Source: Candidatus Coatesiibacteriota bacterium
GTDB taxonomy: Bacteria > RBG-13-66-14
Direction of reading: 5' to 3'
Length of the DNA stretch: 6,905 bases
Assembly: GCA_030631385.1 (NCBI GenBank)
Contig: DAOVLG010000088.1
Span: forward strand, 1 to 6,905
In this document: one piece after another, positions 1 through 5,880 of the stretch
How the letters are laid out: every line of letters starts with the position of its first letter
Position numbering within the stretch: the first letter of the stretch is position 1
Notes under the pieces: generated by a model
What the model saw: the letters and a program-made list of their open reading frames with translations, nothing else
What the model was told of the DNA's origin: nothing
The model's database searches: none
Made by a program: the position numbers and the translations under genes

Positions 1-563
1 AGCATCCTGAGAACTTGGTCGTCGGGGTCTGCATGAACTGCGGACGCCTGATCTGCTCCGAGTGCCGGACCAGACTCGATGGGCGCAACGTCTGTCCCGA
101 GTGTAGCGCGGAGCTCGAGGCCCGCGCCCAACGGTGGAAATCGGTCGGTCGGATCGCCGTTCTGGTTCTGGTGGGGCTGATGGTGGGATACTGGCTGACC
201 CGACCGGGCGAGCTGCCCCCTACCGTTGAGCGGTTGGAGGAGGTAAGAGAGGCCGTGGAGCGCTTCAAAAGCGATCTGGGCCGCTGGCCGGGGGGGCTGG
301 AGGACCTGCTGGTAAGACCGACCGGGGAGTCGGACTGGACCGGTCCCTATCTGGGGGACGAACGTTTCATCGGCGAGGGGTATCCCACCGACGTCCACGG
401 GCTGCCCCTGGAATACGGTGTTGACCCGCGCGGGGTCTGGTTGGCCACCGCCGGGGACGACGGCCTTTGGCAGACCGACCTCGCGGTGATCGGTACTGAA
501 GATGAACCCGGGGGGGACGATCTGGTCCTCTGGGTGCATATTGAAAAAGGCGCCCAGGATTAG
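1..563 (+). CDS. Zinc-finger / single-TM / GspG-like pseudopilin-domain protein (5' end outside window)
   Basis: The frame is open from the first complete codon (base 3) and reads HPENLVVGVC, so the true start is almost certainly left of the window; the TTG at 15 is only an in-frame possibility. Numbering from that TTG, cysteines lie at 6/9, 14/17 and 27/30 (CMNC, CSEC, CPEC). With the preceding HP this resembles the B-box-like zinc finger found at the N-terminus of many bacterial membrane proteins. A hydrophobic segment at residues 44-61 should cross the inner membrane. Residues about 70-155 look like the C-terminal part of the type II secretion major pseudopilin (GspG): an E/R-rich helix, RWPGGLEDLL, then YPTDVHGLPLEYG and ATAGDDG, which match its 'P-W-G-xP-Y' and 'S-GADG' region. 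The usual prepilin N-terminal methylation segment is absent, so a role in secretion itself is doubtful. Function is unknown. Confidence 0.75.
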   Translation, partial: HPENLVVGVCMNCGRLICSECRTRLDGRNVCPECSAELEARAQRWKSVGRIAVLVLVGLMVGYWLTRPGELPPTVERLEEVREAVERFKSDLGRWPGGLEDLLVRPTGESDWTGPYLGDERFIGEGYPTDVHGLPLEYGVDPRGVWLATAGDDGLWQTDLAVIGTEDEPGGDDLVLWVHIEKGAQD

Positions 564-627
564 TAAAATATCCCTTTACCCCGATCCCACGGTAGAGACC
601 TCGATAAATCACAAATGTTCGTAGGTG

Positions 628-644
628 CGGCCGCCCGCGGGTGG
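628..644. repeat. 17-bp GC-rich repeat, copy 1
   Basis: CGGCCGCCCGCGGGTGG is repeated exactly at 697-713, 69 bp downstream. The core CCCGCGGG is a perfect palindrome and the flanks extend it with one G-T wobble. Both copies are followed by a related tail (TAGC here, GAGC in copy 2). It may be part of a dispersed intergenic repeat family of this genome. Confidence 0.8.
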
Positions 645-683
645 TAGCAAACTGAGTTTAGATTAGAGACGTTATCGCCGGCG

Positions 684-692
684 TTATCCACC
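684..692 (+). promoter_or_regulatory. DnaA-box-like 9-mer TTATCCACC
   Basis: The site matches 8 of 9 bases of the consensus DnaA box TTATCCACA. An identical 9-mer lies on the opposite strand at 816-824. Both precede dnaN, where origins or DnaA-regulated promoters often lie. Two boxes alone are weak evidence. Confidence 0.4.
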
Positions 693-696
693 TCTA

Positions 697-713
697 CGGC
701 CGCCCGCGGGTGG
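697..713. repeat. 17-bp GC-rich repeat, copy 2
   Basis: This is an exact second copy of the 628-644 repeat in the same orientation. Sequence between the copies is not repeated, so this is not a simple tandem duplication. Confidence 0.8.
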
Positions 714-732
714 GAGCGGGACCTCACATGTT

Positions 733-765
733 CCCTCACCCCTCTGGGGAGGGGGCCAGGGTGAG
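733..765. repeat. REP-like intergenic hairpin
   Basis: An inner stem CCCCTC (739-744) pairs with GAGGGG (749-754) around a 4-nt loop. An outer arm CTCACCC (735-741) is complementary to GGGTGAG (759-765), overlapping the inner stem. This C-rich/G-rich 'CCCTCACCCC...GGGGCCAGGGTGAG' layout is typical of dispersed extragenic palindromes seen in many bacterial genomes. It could also act as a transcription attenuator between the two genes. Confidence 0.6.
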
Positions 766-768
766 AGG

Positions 769-790
769 CTGAAAAACCACCTTTTTTCAG
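769..790. terminator. A/T-stem hairpin, possible bidirectional terminator
   Basis: CTGAAAAA (769-776) is a perfect inverted repeat of TTTTTCAG (783-790) with a 6-nt loop. A run of six T lies inside the right arm, but no separate T-tract follows the stem. It may stop transcription arriving from the upstream gene before dnaN; a structural role in the A/T-rich section is an alternative. Confidence 0.35.
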
Positions 791-815
791 AGGTTTCGTC
801 TACTTATTCTTTGTG

Positions 816-824
816 GGTGGATAA
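816..824 (-). promoter_or_regulatory. DnaA-box-like 9-mer TTATCCACC (reverse strand)
   Basis: On the + strand this reads GGTGGATAA, the exact reverse complement of the site at 684-692. It lies 60 bp before the dnaN start in the most A/T-rich part of the gap. It could serve DnaA-dependent control of dnaN or be part of an origin. Confidence 0.4.
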
Positions 825-871
825 ACCTCCAGATTTTTACCTCAACCCCAAGGTCATGTAGAACGGCTTAC

Positions 872-878
872 GGGAGGA
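872..878 (+). promoter_or_regulatory. Ribosome binding site of dnaN
   Basis: GGGAGGA lies 5 nt before the ATG at 884. It is a strong Shine-Dalgarno sequence and fixes the dnaN start. Confidence 0.8.
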
Positions 879-883
879 ACTAA

Positions 884-1990
884 ATGGAGTTTAGCTGTTC
901 CCGAGGGATACTCTTCGACACCCTGTCCATGGTGGCCGGTGTGGTCAAGAAGAACCCGCCTCTCCCGGTGCTCTCCAACGTTCTGGTCAAGGCCGACGCC
1001 GAGGAGGGACGCCTGCACCTTTCGGCCACCGACCTCGAGGTGGGGGTGAGCTGCTCCGTACCCGCCCAGGTGTCGGCGGGGGGAGATCTGACCCTGCCGG
1101 CGCGGAAGCTCACCGACATCCTGCGCGAGCTGCCCCAGGCCCAGGTGACCCTGGCCACCGAGGGTTCCCAGTGCACGGTGACCTGCGAAAACTCCCGTTT
1201 CTCCCTGGTCGGCATAGATGCCGACGAGTTCCCGCCCCGTCCCGAGGTTTCCCCCGATAGCACCCTCACCGTCGTTTCCGACACCATCCGCCAGATGATC
1301 CGGCAGACGATCTTCGCCGTCAGCTACGACGAGACCCGCTACTTCTTGAACGGCGTGTACATGGTGGCCAAGGGACGGGAACTGGTCCTCATCGCCACCG
1401 ACGGACGCCGCCTGGCCAAGAGCGCCCGCTCCCTGGACGAGGGTCTCGATCTTGACTTCGCCGGCATCGTCCCCACCAAGGCGGTGGTGGAGATAGACAA
1501 ACTGGCCGCCAAGGTGGAGAAGGTGGATCTCTCCCTGGGTTCCGGGCACCTGGTGGCCACCTTCGCCGACACCGTCCTCACCGCCTCGTTGATCGAGGGT
1601 GAGTATCCCGACTACGACAAGCTGATCCCCACGGAGTTCACGCGCACGGCCAGGCTCAACCGCGGCCTCTTCGAGGACGCCACCCGCCGCGTGGCCCTCA
1701 TGGCCGACGAGACCTCCCACCGCATCGCCTACGAGTTCGAGAAGGGCGAGCTCCGGGTGACCGGCAAGAGCGAGCAGGGCGAGGCGCTGGAGACGATGGA
1801 GGTGGCCTACGAGGGCGAGCCTCTGAGGATCGGCTTCAACGCCCGCTACGTCGGGGATGCCCTCAAGGCCACCGACGCCCCGGAGATCGAGCTCCTGCTC
1901 CTGGAGAATCTGAGGCCGGGCCTGGTAAGACCCGAGGGGAACGAGGACTACATCTGCCTGATCATGCCCATGCGTCTGGACGATTTCTAG
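884..1990 (+). CDS. dnaN: DNA polymerase III subunit beta (sliding clamp)
   Basis: This 368-aa protein has the normal length of the bacterial clamp, which forms a head-to-tail dimer ring that tethers DNA polymerase III and other repair and replication proteins to DNA. Family landmarks appear in order: LPVLSNVL (27-34), ATDLE (48-52), DADEFPP (112-118), a TDGRRLA segment (172-178) that lines the protein-binding pocket, EGEYPDYDKLIP (238-249), FNARYVGDAL (318-327), RPEG (349-352) and the closing YICLIMPMRL (356-365). Three extra residues (DDF) follow the usual terminal MRL. The ATG has a strong ribosome binding site. Neither dnaA before it nor recF after it is present, so it is not in the textbook replication operon. 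A gene for a small membrane protein follows 28 nt after its stop and may be co-transcribed. Confidence 0.98.
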   Translation: MEFSCSRGILFDTLSMVAGVVKKNPPLPVLSNVLVKADAEEGRLHLSATDLEVGVSCSVPAQVSAGGDLTLPARKLTDILRELPQAQVTLATEGSQCTVTCENSRFSLVGIDADEFPPRPEVSPDSTLTVVSDTIRQMIRQTIFAVSYDETRYFLNGVYMVAKGRELVLIATDGRRLAKSARSLDEGLDLDFAGIVPTKAVVEIDKLAAKVEKVDLSLGSGHLVATFADTVLTASLIEGEYPDYDKLIPTEFTRTARLNRGLFEDATRRVALMADETSHRIAYEFEKGELRVTGKSEQGEALETMEVAYEGEPLRIGFNARYVGDALKATDAPEIELLLLENLRPGLVRPEGNEDYICLIMPMRLDDF

Positions 1991-2018
1991 TCCTCAAACC
2001 CAGCCCCCCGGAGAAGCG

Positions 2019-2528
2019 ATGAACCTCCTCGGCGCAGAAAAGACCCCGCAGATCATCATCCTCGTCGTCCTGCTCGTGGTCCTCGCGGTCTTCGACTACC
2101 TCTGGATCACGGCGGCGAACGAGCCGGTCACGGTTCCCCTGGGTGAGGGAAACTTCTTCGCCCAGATGAACTACGGGCGCATCTACGTGGACCACTACGG
2201 TGAAGAGACGGTGTACGACGGAATCGTTGAACAGAAGGCCCACCTGCAGGAGGAGTACGAAGCCGATTATGCCGCCGCCCAGGCCCGGCTCCGATCTGGC
2301 GAGGAGGTGGAACTCCCCGCGGGGCCGGACCCCGTCTCGCGGGAATGGGTCCTGGATCAGGCCGCCACCCTGGGCCGGGGTACGATAACCGCCACCGTGG
2401 AGCTCAACATCGTCGAGGCGATCATCTTCTGCACGGCCATCAACATCCTCTTCATCTACCTCTTCAACGTCATATTCTTAAGCCGGGGCCGCTCCGTGGT
2501 CGAGAGCGCGCCGGACCACTCCGCCTAG
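2019..2528 (+). CDS. Hypothetical two-TM membrane protein
   Basis: I do not recognise this 169-aa protein. It starts at ATG 2019 behind GGAGAA (2010-2015). A hydrophobic helix spans about residues 11-32 (IIILVVLLVVLAVFDYLWIT) and a second spans about 130-154 (IVEAIIFC to FNVIFLS). The roughly 95 residues between them are hydrophilic, with an acidic, probably helical stretch (EEYEADYAAAQARLRSGEEVE, residues 78-98). The two TM segments place both short termini on the same side, with the loop probably outside the cytoplasm. It lies 28 nt after dnaN and could share its transcript. Codon use and GC content match the neighbours, so it looks native. No enzymatic motif is visible. Confidence 0.75.
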   Translation: MNLLGAEKTPQIIILVVLLVVLAVFDYLWITAANEPVTVPLGEGNFFAQMNYGRIYVDHYGEETVYDGIVEQKAHLQEEYEADYAAAQARLRSGEEVELPAGPDPVSREWVLDQAATLGRGTITATVELNIVEAIIFCTAINILFIYLFNVIFLSRGRSVVESAPDHSA

Positions 2529-2640
2529 GGGCGATGAGCCGGCGTACCGATGACAGGCCGAAACCTTTGATAAATGCCTTATCGGCGCACCATTCAAGGC
2601 GCACATTAACATTGGCAACCTCTCGTATCGTGCTGAAAGA

Positions 2641-2690
2641 CAAGGGGTTTTGCCAGAGGCATAGCTCGCTTCGCTCGGTTTAACCCCTTG
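2641..2690. terminator. Large imperfect inverted repeat, possible terminator
   Basis: CAAGGGGTT (2641-2649) is a perfect inverted repeat of AACCCCTTG (2682-2690) with a 32-nt interior that includes a small GCC-AGA-GGC hairpin (2652-2660). GGGTGTTT follows, so there is no clean T-tract. It lies between the two-TM gene and the deacetylase, so it may end the upstream transcript or act in the leader of the next gene. Confidence 0.4.
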
Positions 2691-2701
2691 GGTGTTTAGG
2701 T

Positions 2702-3802
2702 TTGTGTCTATTCAAGGATCTCGAAGGTAGGTATAAGCCAAGCGTCAGGCGGGCCCGCGGGCTCGTCTTTTTTCGTATCGTCATCGCCGCCTGTCTCCTT
2801 ACCGCCGGCTTGGGTTGCGGTCCACCACCCCGGCCGGTCGAACCAGCCGCCCCGGTCAAGGAGACGACGGACCTCTGTTTCGCCCTGCCCTCCCTCTTCG
2901 ACCACAGGCCCGTCGGTCCCCCCAACCGCCGTCCCGCTGACGAGCTGAGACTCTCCGCGCCGAACGCCGATGAGTCAGAGAGGCTGGCCCAAGCCGCCGC
3001 CGCACGCGCCGGAGAGCTGGGCGCCGTGGTGCTCTCTCACGACGTGAGGCGATTTGCCGGGCGGACTGAGCTCATCCTGCGGTTCGGGCCCGCCGGTGGT
3101 CCGGAGAGGTTCCGCCTGGTGATTGCCTGGCCCGTCGAGCCGATCCGGGGACCGCGCCTGGCGATCATCATAGACGACTGCGGCGCCCGTGATCCATACG
3201 CCACGGGCATCCTCGACCTGCCGGTGACCCCCTCCGTGCTGCCCTATCGAGCGTACTCGAGGGAGGTGACCGAGGCCGCGCGGACCGCGGAGAGGGAGGT
3301 CATGCTCCACCTGCCATGTGAGCCGCTGGGGAGGGAAGACCCGGGTCCCGGGGCGCTTTACGCCTGCATGGACGATGCCGAACTCCGCCGGCTGGTCCGG
3401 GAGGCCCTCACCGACGTGGGACCGGTGGACGGCGTCAACAACCACATGGGCTCACGGCTCACGGCGGATCGCAACGCCATAAGCGCCGTTCTGGGCGAGC
3501 TCGGTGAGCGGGGCCTTTACTTCGTAGACTCGGTGACCCACCACACCTCGGTGGCCGGGTCCGTGGCCGCCGAACTCGGCCTGGCCCACGCCCGCCGGGA
3601 CATCTTCATTGATAACGATCCGGCCCGCCGGGCCGTGGTGCGGGAACTCCGGCGCGCCGTGGAGTTGGCCGCCGGGCGCGACGGTCCCGTCGTCGTAATC
3701 GGCCACGACCGGGACGCCACCCTGGAGGCGGTGCGCGAGGTGATCGCTTACGCCCGGGAATCGGGCGTCGCCCTGGTCGGGATCTCGGAATGCCTCGAGT
3801 AA
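2702..3802 (+). CDS. Divergent polysaccharide deacetylase family protein (YibQ-like), start uncertain
   Basis: The C-terminal domain (about residues 150-366) has the signature of the divergent polysaccharide deacetylase family (PF04748): LAIIIDDCG (153-161), MLHLPCEP (201-208), GVNNHMGS (244-251), VDS (275-277), FIDND (302-306) and VIGHDRDAT (332-340). D158, D159, H203 and H248 are candidate metal or catalytic residues. The family is predicted to act on envelope glycans or peptidoglycan, and members are exported. The N-terminus has a hydrophobic segment (about 21-38) ending GLGC followed by a proline-rich linker, suggesting a lipoprotein, although G rather than L at -3 is atypical. The only possible start is TTG 2702: an in-frame stop lies at 2681-2683 and no ribosome binding site is well placed. 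A sequence error or truncated start is possible. A LysM gene follows. Confidence 0.8.
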   Translation: MCLFKDLEGRYKPSVRRARGLVFFRIVIAACLLTAGLGCGPPPRPVEPAAPVKETTDLCFALPSLFDHRPVGPPNRRPADELRLSAPNADESERLAQAAAARAGELGAVVLSHDVRRFAGRTELILRFGPAGGPERFRLVIAWPVEPIRGPRLAIIIDDCGARDPYATGILDLPVTPSVLPYRAYSREVTEAARTAEREVMLHLPCEPLGREDPGPGALYACMDDAELRRLVREALTDVGPVDGVNNHMGSRLTADRNAISAVLGELGERGLYFVDSVTHHTSVAGSVAAELGLAHARRDIFIDNDPARRAVVRELRRAVELAAGRDGPVVVIGHDRDATLEAVREVIAYARESGVALVGISECLE

Positions 3803-3808
3803 GGCCGC

Positions 3809-3837
3809 TTGACCCGGAACCGCCGGGGGGCTAAACT
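3809..3837 (+). promoter_or_regulatory. Candidate sigma70-type promoter for the LysM gene
   Basis: TTGACC (3809-3814) matches 5 of 6 bases of the -35 consensus, and TAAACT (3832-3837) matches 4 of 6 of the -10, separated by exactly 17 nt. The ATG lies 28 nt downstream. The GC-rich spacer is unusual, so this is a moderate call. If real, it is also the nearest upstream promoter for the restriction-modification genes. Confidence 0.4.
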
Positions 3838-3865
3838 CAGCTAAACCTCCCCCGAGGGGAACCCC

Positions 3866-4267
3866 ATGCGCCGCACGATCCTCATCCTCGCCGCCCTAAT
3901 CATTCTTCTCACCGTCCTCACCGCCGGCGGGCGCCACCCGGACCCCGACCGCGTCTACACCGTCCAGCGCGGCGACACACTCTGGGACCTGGCCGAGGAG
4001 TTCCTCGGCAGCCCCTGGCTCTGGCCGCTCATCTGGCAGGCCAACCCCGAGCTCGTCGAGCACCCGCACTGGATCTACCCCGGCGAGGAGTTCTTAGTCT
4101 ACCGCGACAAGGGCCGCATCGTCGTCCCGGAAACACGCATAGACGTGGGCCGCCTCATCCAGAACGTGGGCGTCATCGAGGTCACCGAGTCAACGGCGAC
4201 CTGCCTCGTCCTCGGCTCCACCACCCGCCTGGAAATCGGCGACTACGTGGACTACGTGCGGAGATAG
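3866..4267 (+). CDS. LysM domain protein, membrane-anchored or secreted
   Basis: This 133-aa protein begins at ATG 3866 behind GAGGGGA (3854-3860). Residues 4-21 form a hydrophobic signal or anchor after two arginines, and no lipobox cysteine is present. Residues 29-78 are one LysM module: YTVQRGDTLWDLAEEFLG, then WPLIWQANPELV and the closing IYPGEEFLV. LysM modules bind the glycan chains of peptidoglycan. The tail (about 88-133, with IQNVGVIEV and LEIGDYVDYVRR) is a small beta-rich region of unknown role. Its last codons contain a tandem 9-bp duplication. It probably acts at the cell wall, in line with the deacetylase gene 63 bp upstream. Its stop overlaps the ribosome binding site of the methyltransferase gene that follows, and base composition shifts sharply from here. 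Confidence 0.88.
   Translation: MRRTILILAALIILLTVLTAGGRHPDPDRVYTVQRGDTLWDLAEEFLGSPWLWPLIWQANPELVEHPHWIYPGEEFLVYRDKGRIVVPETRIDVGRLIQNVGVIEVTESTATCLVLGSTTRLEIGDYVDYVRR
4241..4258. repeat. Tandem 9-bp duplication in the LysM gene tail
   Basis: GACTACGTG occurs twice in direct tandem (4241-4249 and 4250-4258) and encodes DYVDYV, six bases before the LysM stop codon. It keeps the frame, so it lengthens the protein by three residues at most. Confidence 0.75.
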
Positions 4268-4275
4268 GAGTAGTT

Positions 4276-5205
4276 ATGGCAATTAAAATCAGTCCTAAAT
4301 TTACACCCTCAGCCGACTTTATCCTTTACCATGGGGAATGTTTGGAGCTGTTACAGACGATCCCGAACGGCTTTGTAAAGCTTATCGTTACTTCACCACC
4401 CTACAACATAGGGAAGGAATATGAAAAACAACTGAACATCCAGGAGTACATCAATCAACAGGCGAAAGTAATCAAGGAATGTGTTAGGGTCCTTGACGAA
4501 ACAGGAAGTATCTGTTGGCAGGTCGGCAATTACGTTAAGAACGGCGGTATCATACCCCTGGATGTACTTTTATATCCAATCTTTGATTCACTTGGGCTGT
4601 CTCTACGTAACAGAATCGTTTGGCATTTTGGACATGGCCTGCACGCATCTAAAAGATTTTCCGGTAGATACGAGGTAATTTTATGGTTTACCAAAAGTGA
4701 TAACTATACGTTTAATCTCGACCCGGTCAGGGTTCCCCAAAAGTATCCGAAGAAGAAGTACTTCAAAGGGCCTAAAAGGGGGCAACTCTCCGGGAATCCC
4801 CTTGGGAAAAATCCATCGGATATTTGGGAAATCCCAAACGTAAAGGCAAATCACGTCGAAAAAACAGACCATCCGTGTCAATTCCCGGTTGAATTAGTCG
4901 AGAGATTAATCCTTTCAATGACAGATAAAGGGGATTGGGTGCTAGACCCCTTCCTCGGAGTCGGAACCACAGCTATTGCAGCATTGGCACATAATAGAAG
5001 AGCAGTAGGTGCAGAAGTTGAAGATAAATATGTTAGAATAACAAAAGAAAGACTTAAATTAGCGGAACAGGGTAAATTACGGATAAGACCAATGGAAAGG
5101 GAAGTTTTTAACCCAAGTCAACCCAATAATATACCTCCTAAGTTATTAACATTACGTAACTACCAAGCCCATTTAAACTTCGATGAAACACGAAAGGGAA
5201 CTTAG
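4276..5205 (+). CDS. Type II site-specific DNA methyltransferase, beta class (N4-cytosine likely)
   Basis: This 309-aa enzyme transfers a methyl group from S-adenosylmethionine to a DNA base and should protect host DNA from the endonuclease encoded next to it. The catalytic motif IV is TSPPYNIG (39-46) and the AdoMet-binding motif I is DPFLGVGTT (224-232), followed by GAEVEDKYV (245-253). Catalytic motif before AdoMet motif defines the beta class. The segment of about 140-200, with KYFKGP, LSGNPLGKNPSDIWEIPNVK and HPCQFP, spans the target-recognition region and motif X. SPPY favours N4-cytosine, though some SPPY enzymes methylate adenine. ATG 4276 lies behind GGAG (4267-4270), which overlaps the LysM stop. 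The gene is AT-rich, unlike its left neighbour. The exact recognition sequence cannot be read directly. Confidence 0.93.
   Translation: MAIKISPKFTPSADFILYHGECLELLQTIPNGFVKLIVTSPPYNIGKEYEKQLNIQEYINQQAKVIKECVRVLDETGSICWQVGNYVKNGGIIPLDVLLYPIFDSLGLSLRNRIVWHFGHGLHASKRFSGRYEVILWFTKSDNYTFNLDPVRVPQKYPKKKYFKGPKRGQLSGNPLGKNPSDIWEIPNVKANHVEKTDHPCQFPVELVERLILSMTDKGDWVLDPFLGVGTTAIAALAHNRRAVGAEVEDKYVRITKERLKLAEQGKLRIRPMEREVFNPSQPNNIPPKLLTLRNYQAHLNFDETRKGT
5193..5200 (+). promoter_or_regulatory. Ribosome binding site of the endonuclease gene, inside the methyltransferase gene
   Basis: AAAGGGAA lies 5 nt before ATG 5206, inside the last codons of the methyltransferase gene. The methyltransferase stop (TAG 5203-5205) directly abuts the endonuclease ATG, so translation of the second gene is probably coupled to the first. 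Confidence 0.65.
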
Positions 5206-5754
5206 ATGAAGATCGAATATGATTACTCACATCTGGGGGGTTCTGAAATCCTTCAAGTTAAGTATCCCGATCAGTATCGCGAGATACGTGAAATCGTACG
5301 AGCAATTAAAGCGGAAAAGAAGAAGAAAAGTGAAGAAAAGACAATGAAGGGGAAAATGCTCTACAGCCCAAAGGATATGAATGCCCAGTTCAGAGAGCTC
5401 TTCCGAGCCAGGGGTTATAACGAACTGAGAGATACCTATACAATTCGTATTCCCAGATACTCACATACTATAACAGGGGCTTTTAAACAGATTGATTTTG
5501 TCAAAGATAAAGTGCTCGTTGAAGTTCAATTTGGAAAGTATGCTTTTATGTTTTATGATATGGCAAAGTTCCAGTACTTCTTTAACGAAAATAAAGCTGA
5601 TGTTGGAGTTGAAATCGTCGCTAGTCACAAACTACAGAGTGATATGTCAACCGGCGTATCCTATGGTGAGCAGCTTGTATACGATATTGAGCGGCTCAAG
5701 CGTCACTTCCCGGCCGTACCGGTATGGGTGATTCTCCTGAATGTTGACGGTTAA
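5206..5754 (+). CDS. BglII/BstYI-family Type II restriction endonuclease
   Basis: This 182-aa protein is predicted to cut unmodified DNA at a short palindrome containing GATC. Residues 97-108 form D-x8-E-V-Q (D97, E106, Q108) in QIDFVKDKVLVEVQFGKYAF. As I recall BglII, this matches its active site (D84, E93, Q95) in spacing and context. The N-terminus (MKIEYDYSHLGGSEIL) and the later STGVSYGEQLVYDI segment (148-161) also resemble the corresponding BglII regions. The protein is somewhat shorter than BglII (about 223 aa) or BstYI (about 203 aa), mostly after the catalytic core. A lysine/glutamate-rich stretch (36-50) lies before the core. It follows the methyltransferase gene with no gap, as expected for a Type II pair. 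AGATCT or RGATCY as target is inference from the family. Confidence 0.88.
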   Translation: MKIEYDYSHLGGSEILQVKYPDQYREIREIVRAIKAEKKKKSEEKTMKGKMLYSPKDMNAQFRELFRARGYNELRDTYTIRIPRYSHTITGAFKQIDFVKDKVLVEVQFGKYAFMFYDMAKFQYFFNENKADVGVEIVASHKLQSDMSTGVSYGEQLVYDIERLKRHFPAVPVWVILLNVDG

Positions 5755-5841
5755 TTGCTAGTACAACTACTTTTAGATACGATGAAGAAAGACTCCTACT
5801 TCTTTGACATTGAATAAGAAAAATTCTTTATAAACGCATTA

Positions 5842-5861
5842 GCGGCCCGGGGCCGCCTTTT
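5842..5861 (+). terminator. Intrinsic terminator after the restriction-modification genes
   Basis: GCGGCC (5842-5847) pairs with GGCCGC (5851-5856) around a CGG loop, followed by CTTTT. The stem is short but all G-C; the T-tract has only four T. It is placed to end the LysM-methyltransferase-endonuclease transcript. It may be the original LysM terminator. Confidence 0.55.
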
Positions 5862-5880
5862 AGCACTCATTGACACGTAG

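Larger units (their letters stand above)
564..883. other. Gene-free region upstream of dnaN with repeats and DnaA-box-like sites
   Basis: I find no credible coding frame in these 320 bases. The region holds two copies of a 17-bp GC-rich repeat, a REP-like hairpin, an A/T-stem hairpin and two DnaA-box-like 9-mers in opposite orientation, each listed separately. The last 100 bases are locally richer in A/T. I see no convincing -35/-10 pair for dnaN. Confidence 0.6.
4268..5841. other. AT-rich restriction-modification island
   Basis: Composition drops abruptly after the LysM stop: a hand count of bases 4981-5040 gives 21 G+C of 60, against 36 of 60 in a sample dnaN stretch (1441-1500). Codons such as AGA, ATA, TTA and AAA, rare in the neighbours, are frequent here. 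The segment holds only a methyltransferase and an endonuclease gene plus an A/T-rich tail. I see no integrase, transposase, tRNA or terminal repeats, so the means of entry is unknown. GC-rich sequence resumes at about 5842. Confidence 0.75.

Noticed and set aside
854..1720. Long open frame on the minus strand across dnaN (288 codons)
   Set aside because: It mirrors the codon structure of a clear dnaN gene on the + strand, is rich in G, H and V, and resembles no family; it is a GC-rich shadow frame.
2584..2604. GGCGCAC twice with a 7-nt gap, as a start of a CRISPR or iteron array
   Set aside because: Only two 7-bp copies; chance is likely in a GC-rich gap.
2345..2683. Open frame of 112 codons overlapping the end of the two-TM gene
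   Set aside because: It overlaps a better supported gene in another frame, has low-complexity H/R/P-rich content and no ribosome binding site.
2975..3445. Minus-strand open frame across the deacetylase gene
   Set aside because: Antisense to conserved deacetylase motifs, with no recognisable domain.
5782..5817. 11-codon frame MKKDSYFFDIE after the endonuclease gene
   Set aside because: Too short, no ribosome binding site and no known leader or toxin resemblance.
4268..5861. R-M cassette as part of a transposon or integrative element
   Set aside because: No transposase, integrase, tRNA, inverted ends or target-site duplication can be seen at the edges.
5870..5875. TTGACA, a perfect -35 hexamer before the glycosyltransferase gene
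   Set aside because: A -10 element at the right distance would fall inside the gene (about 5893) in GC-rich sequence, and none is present.
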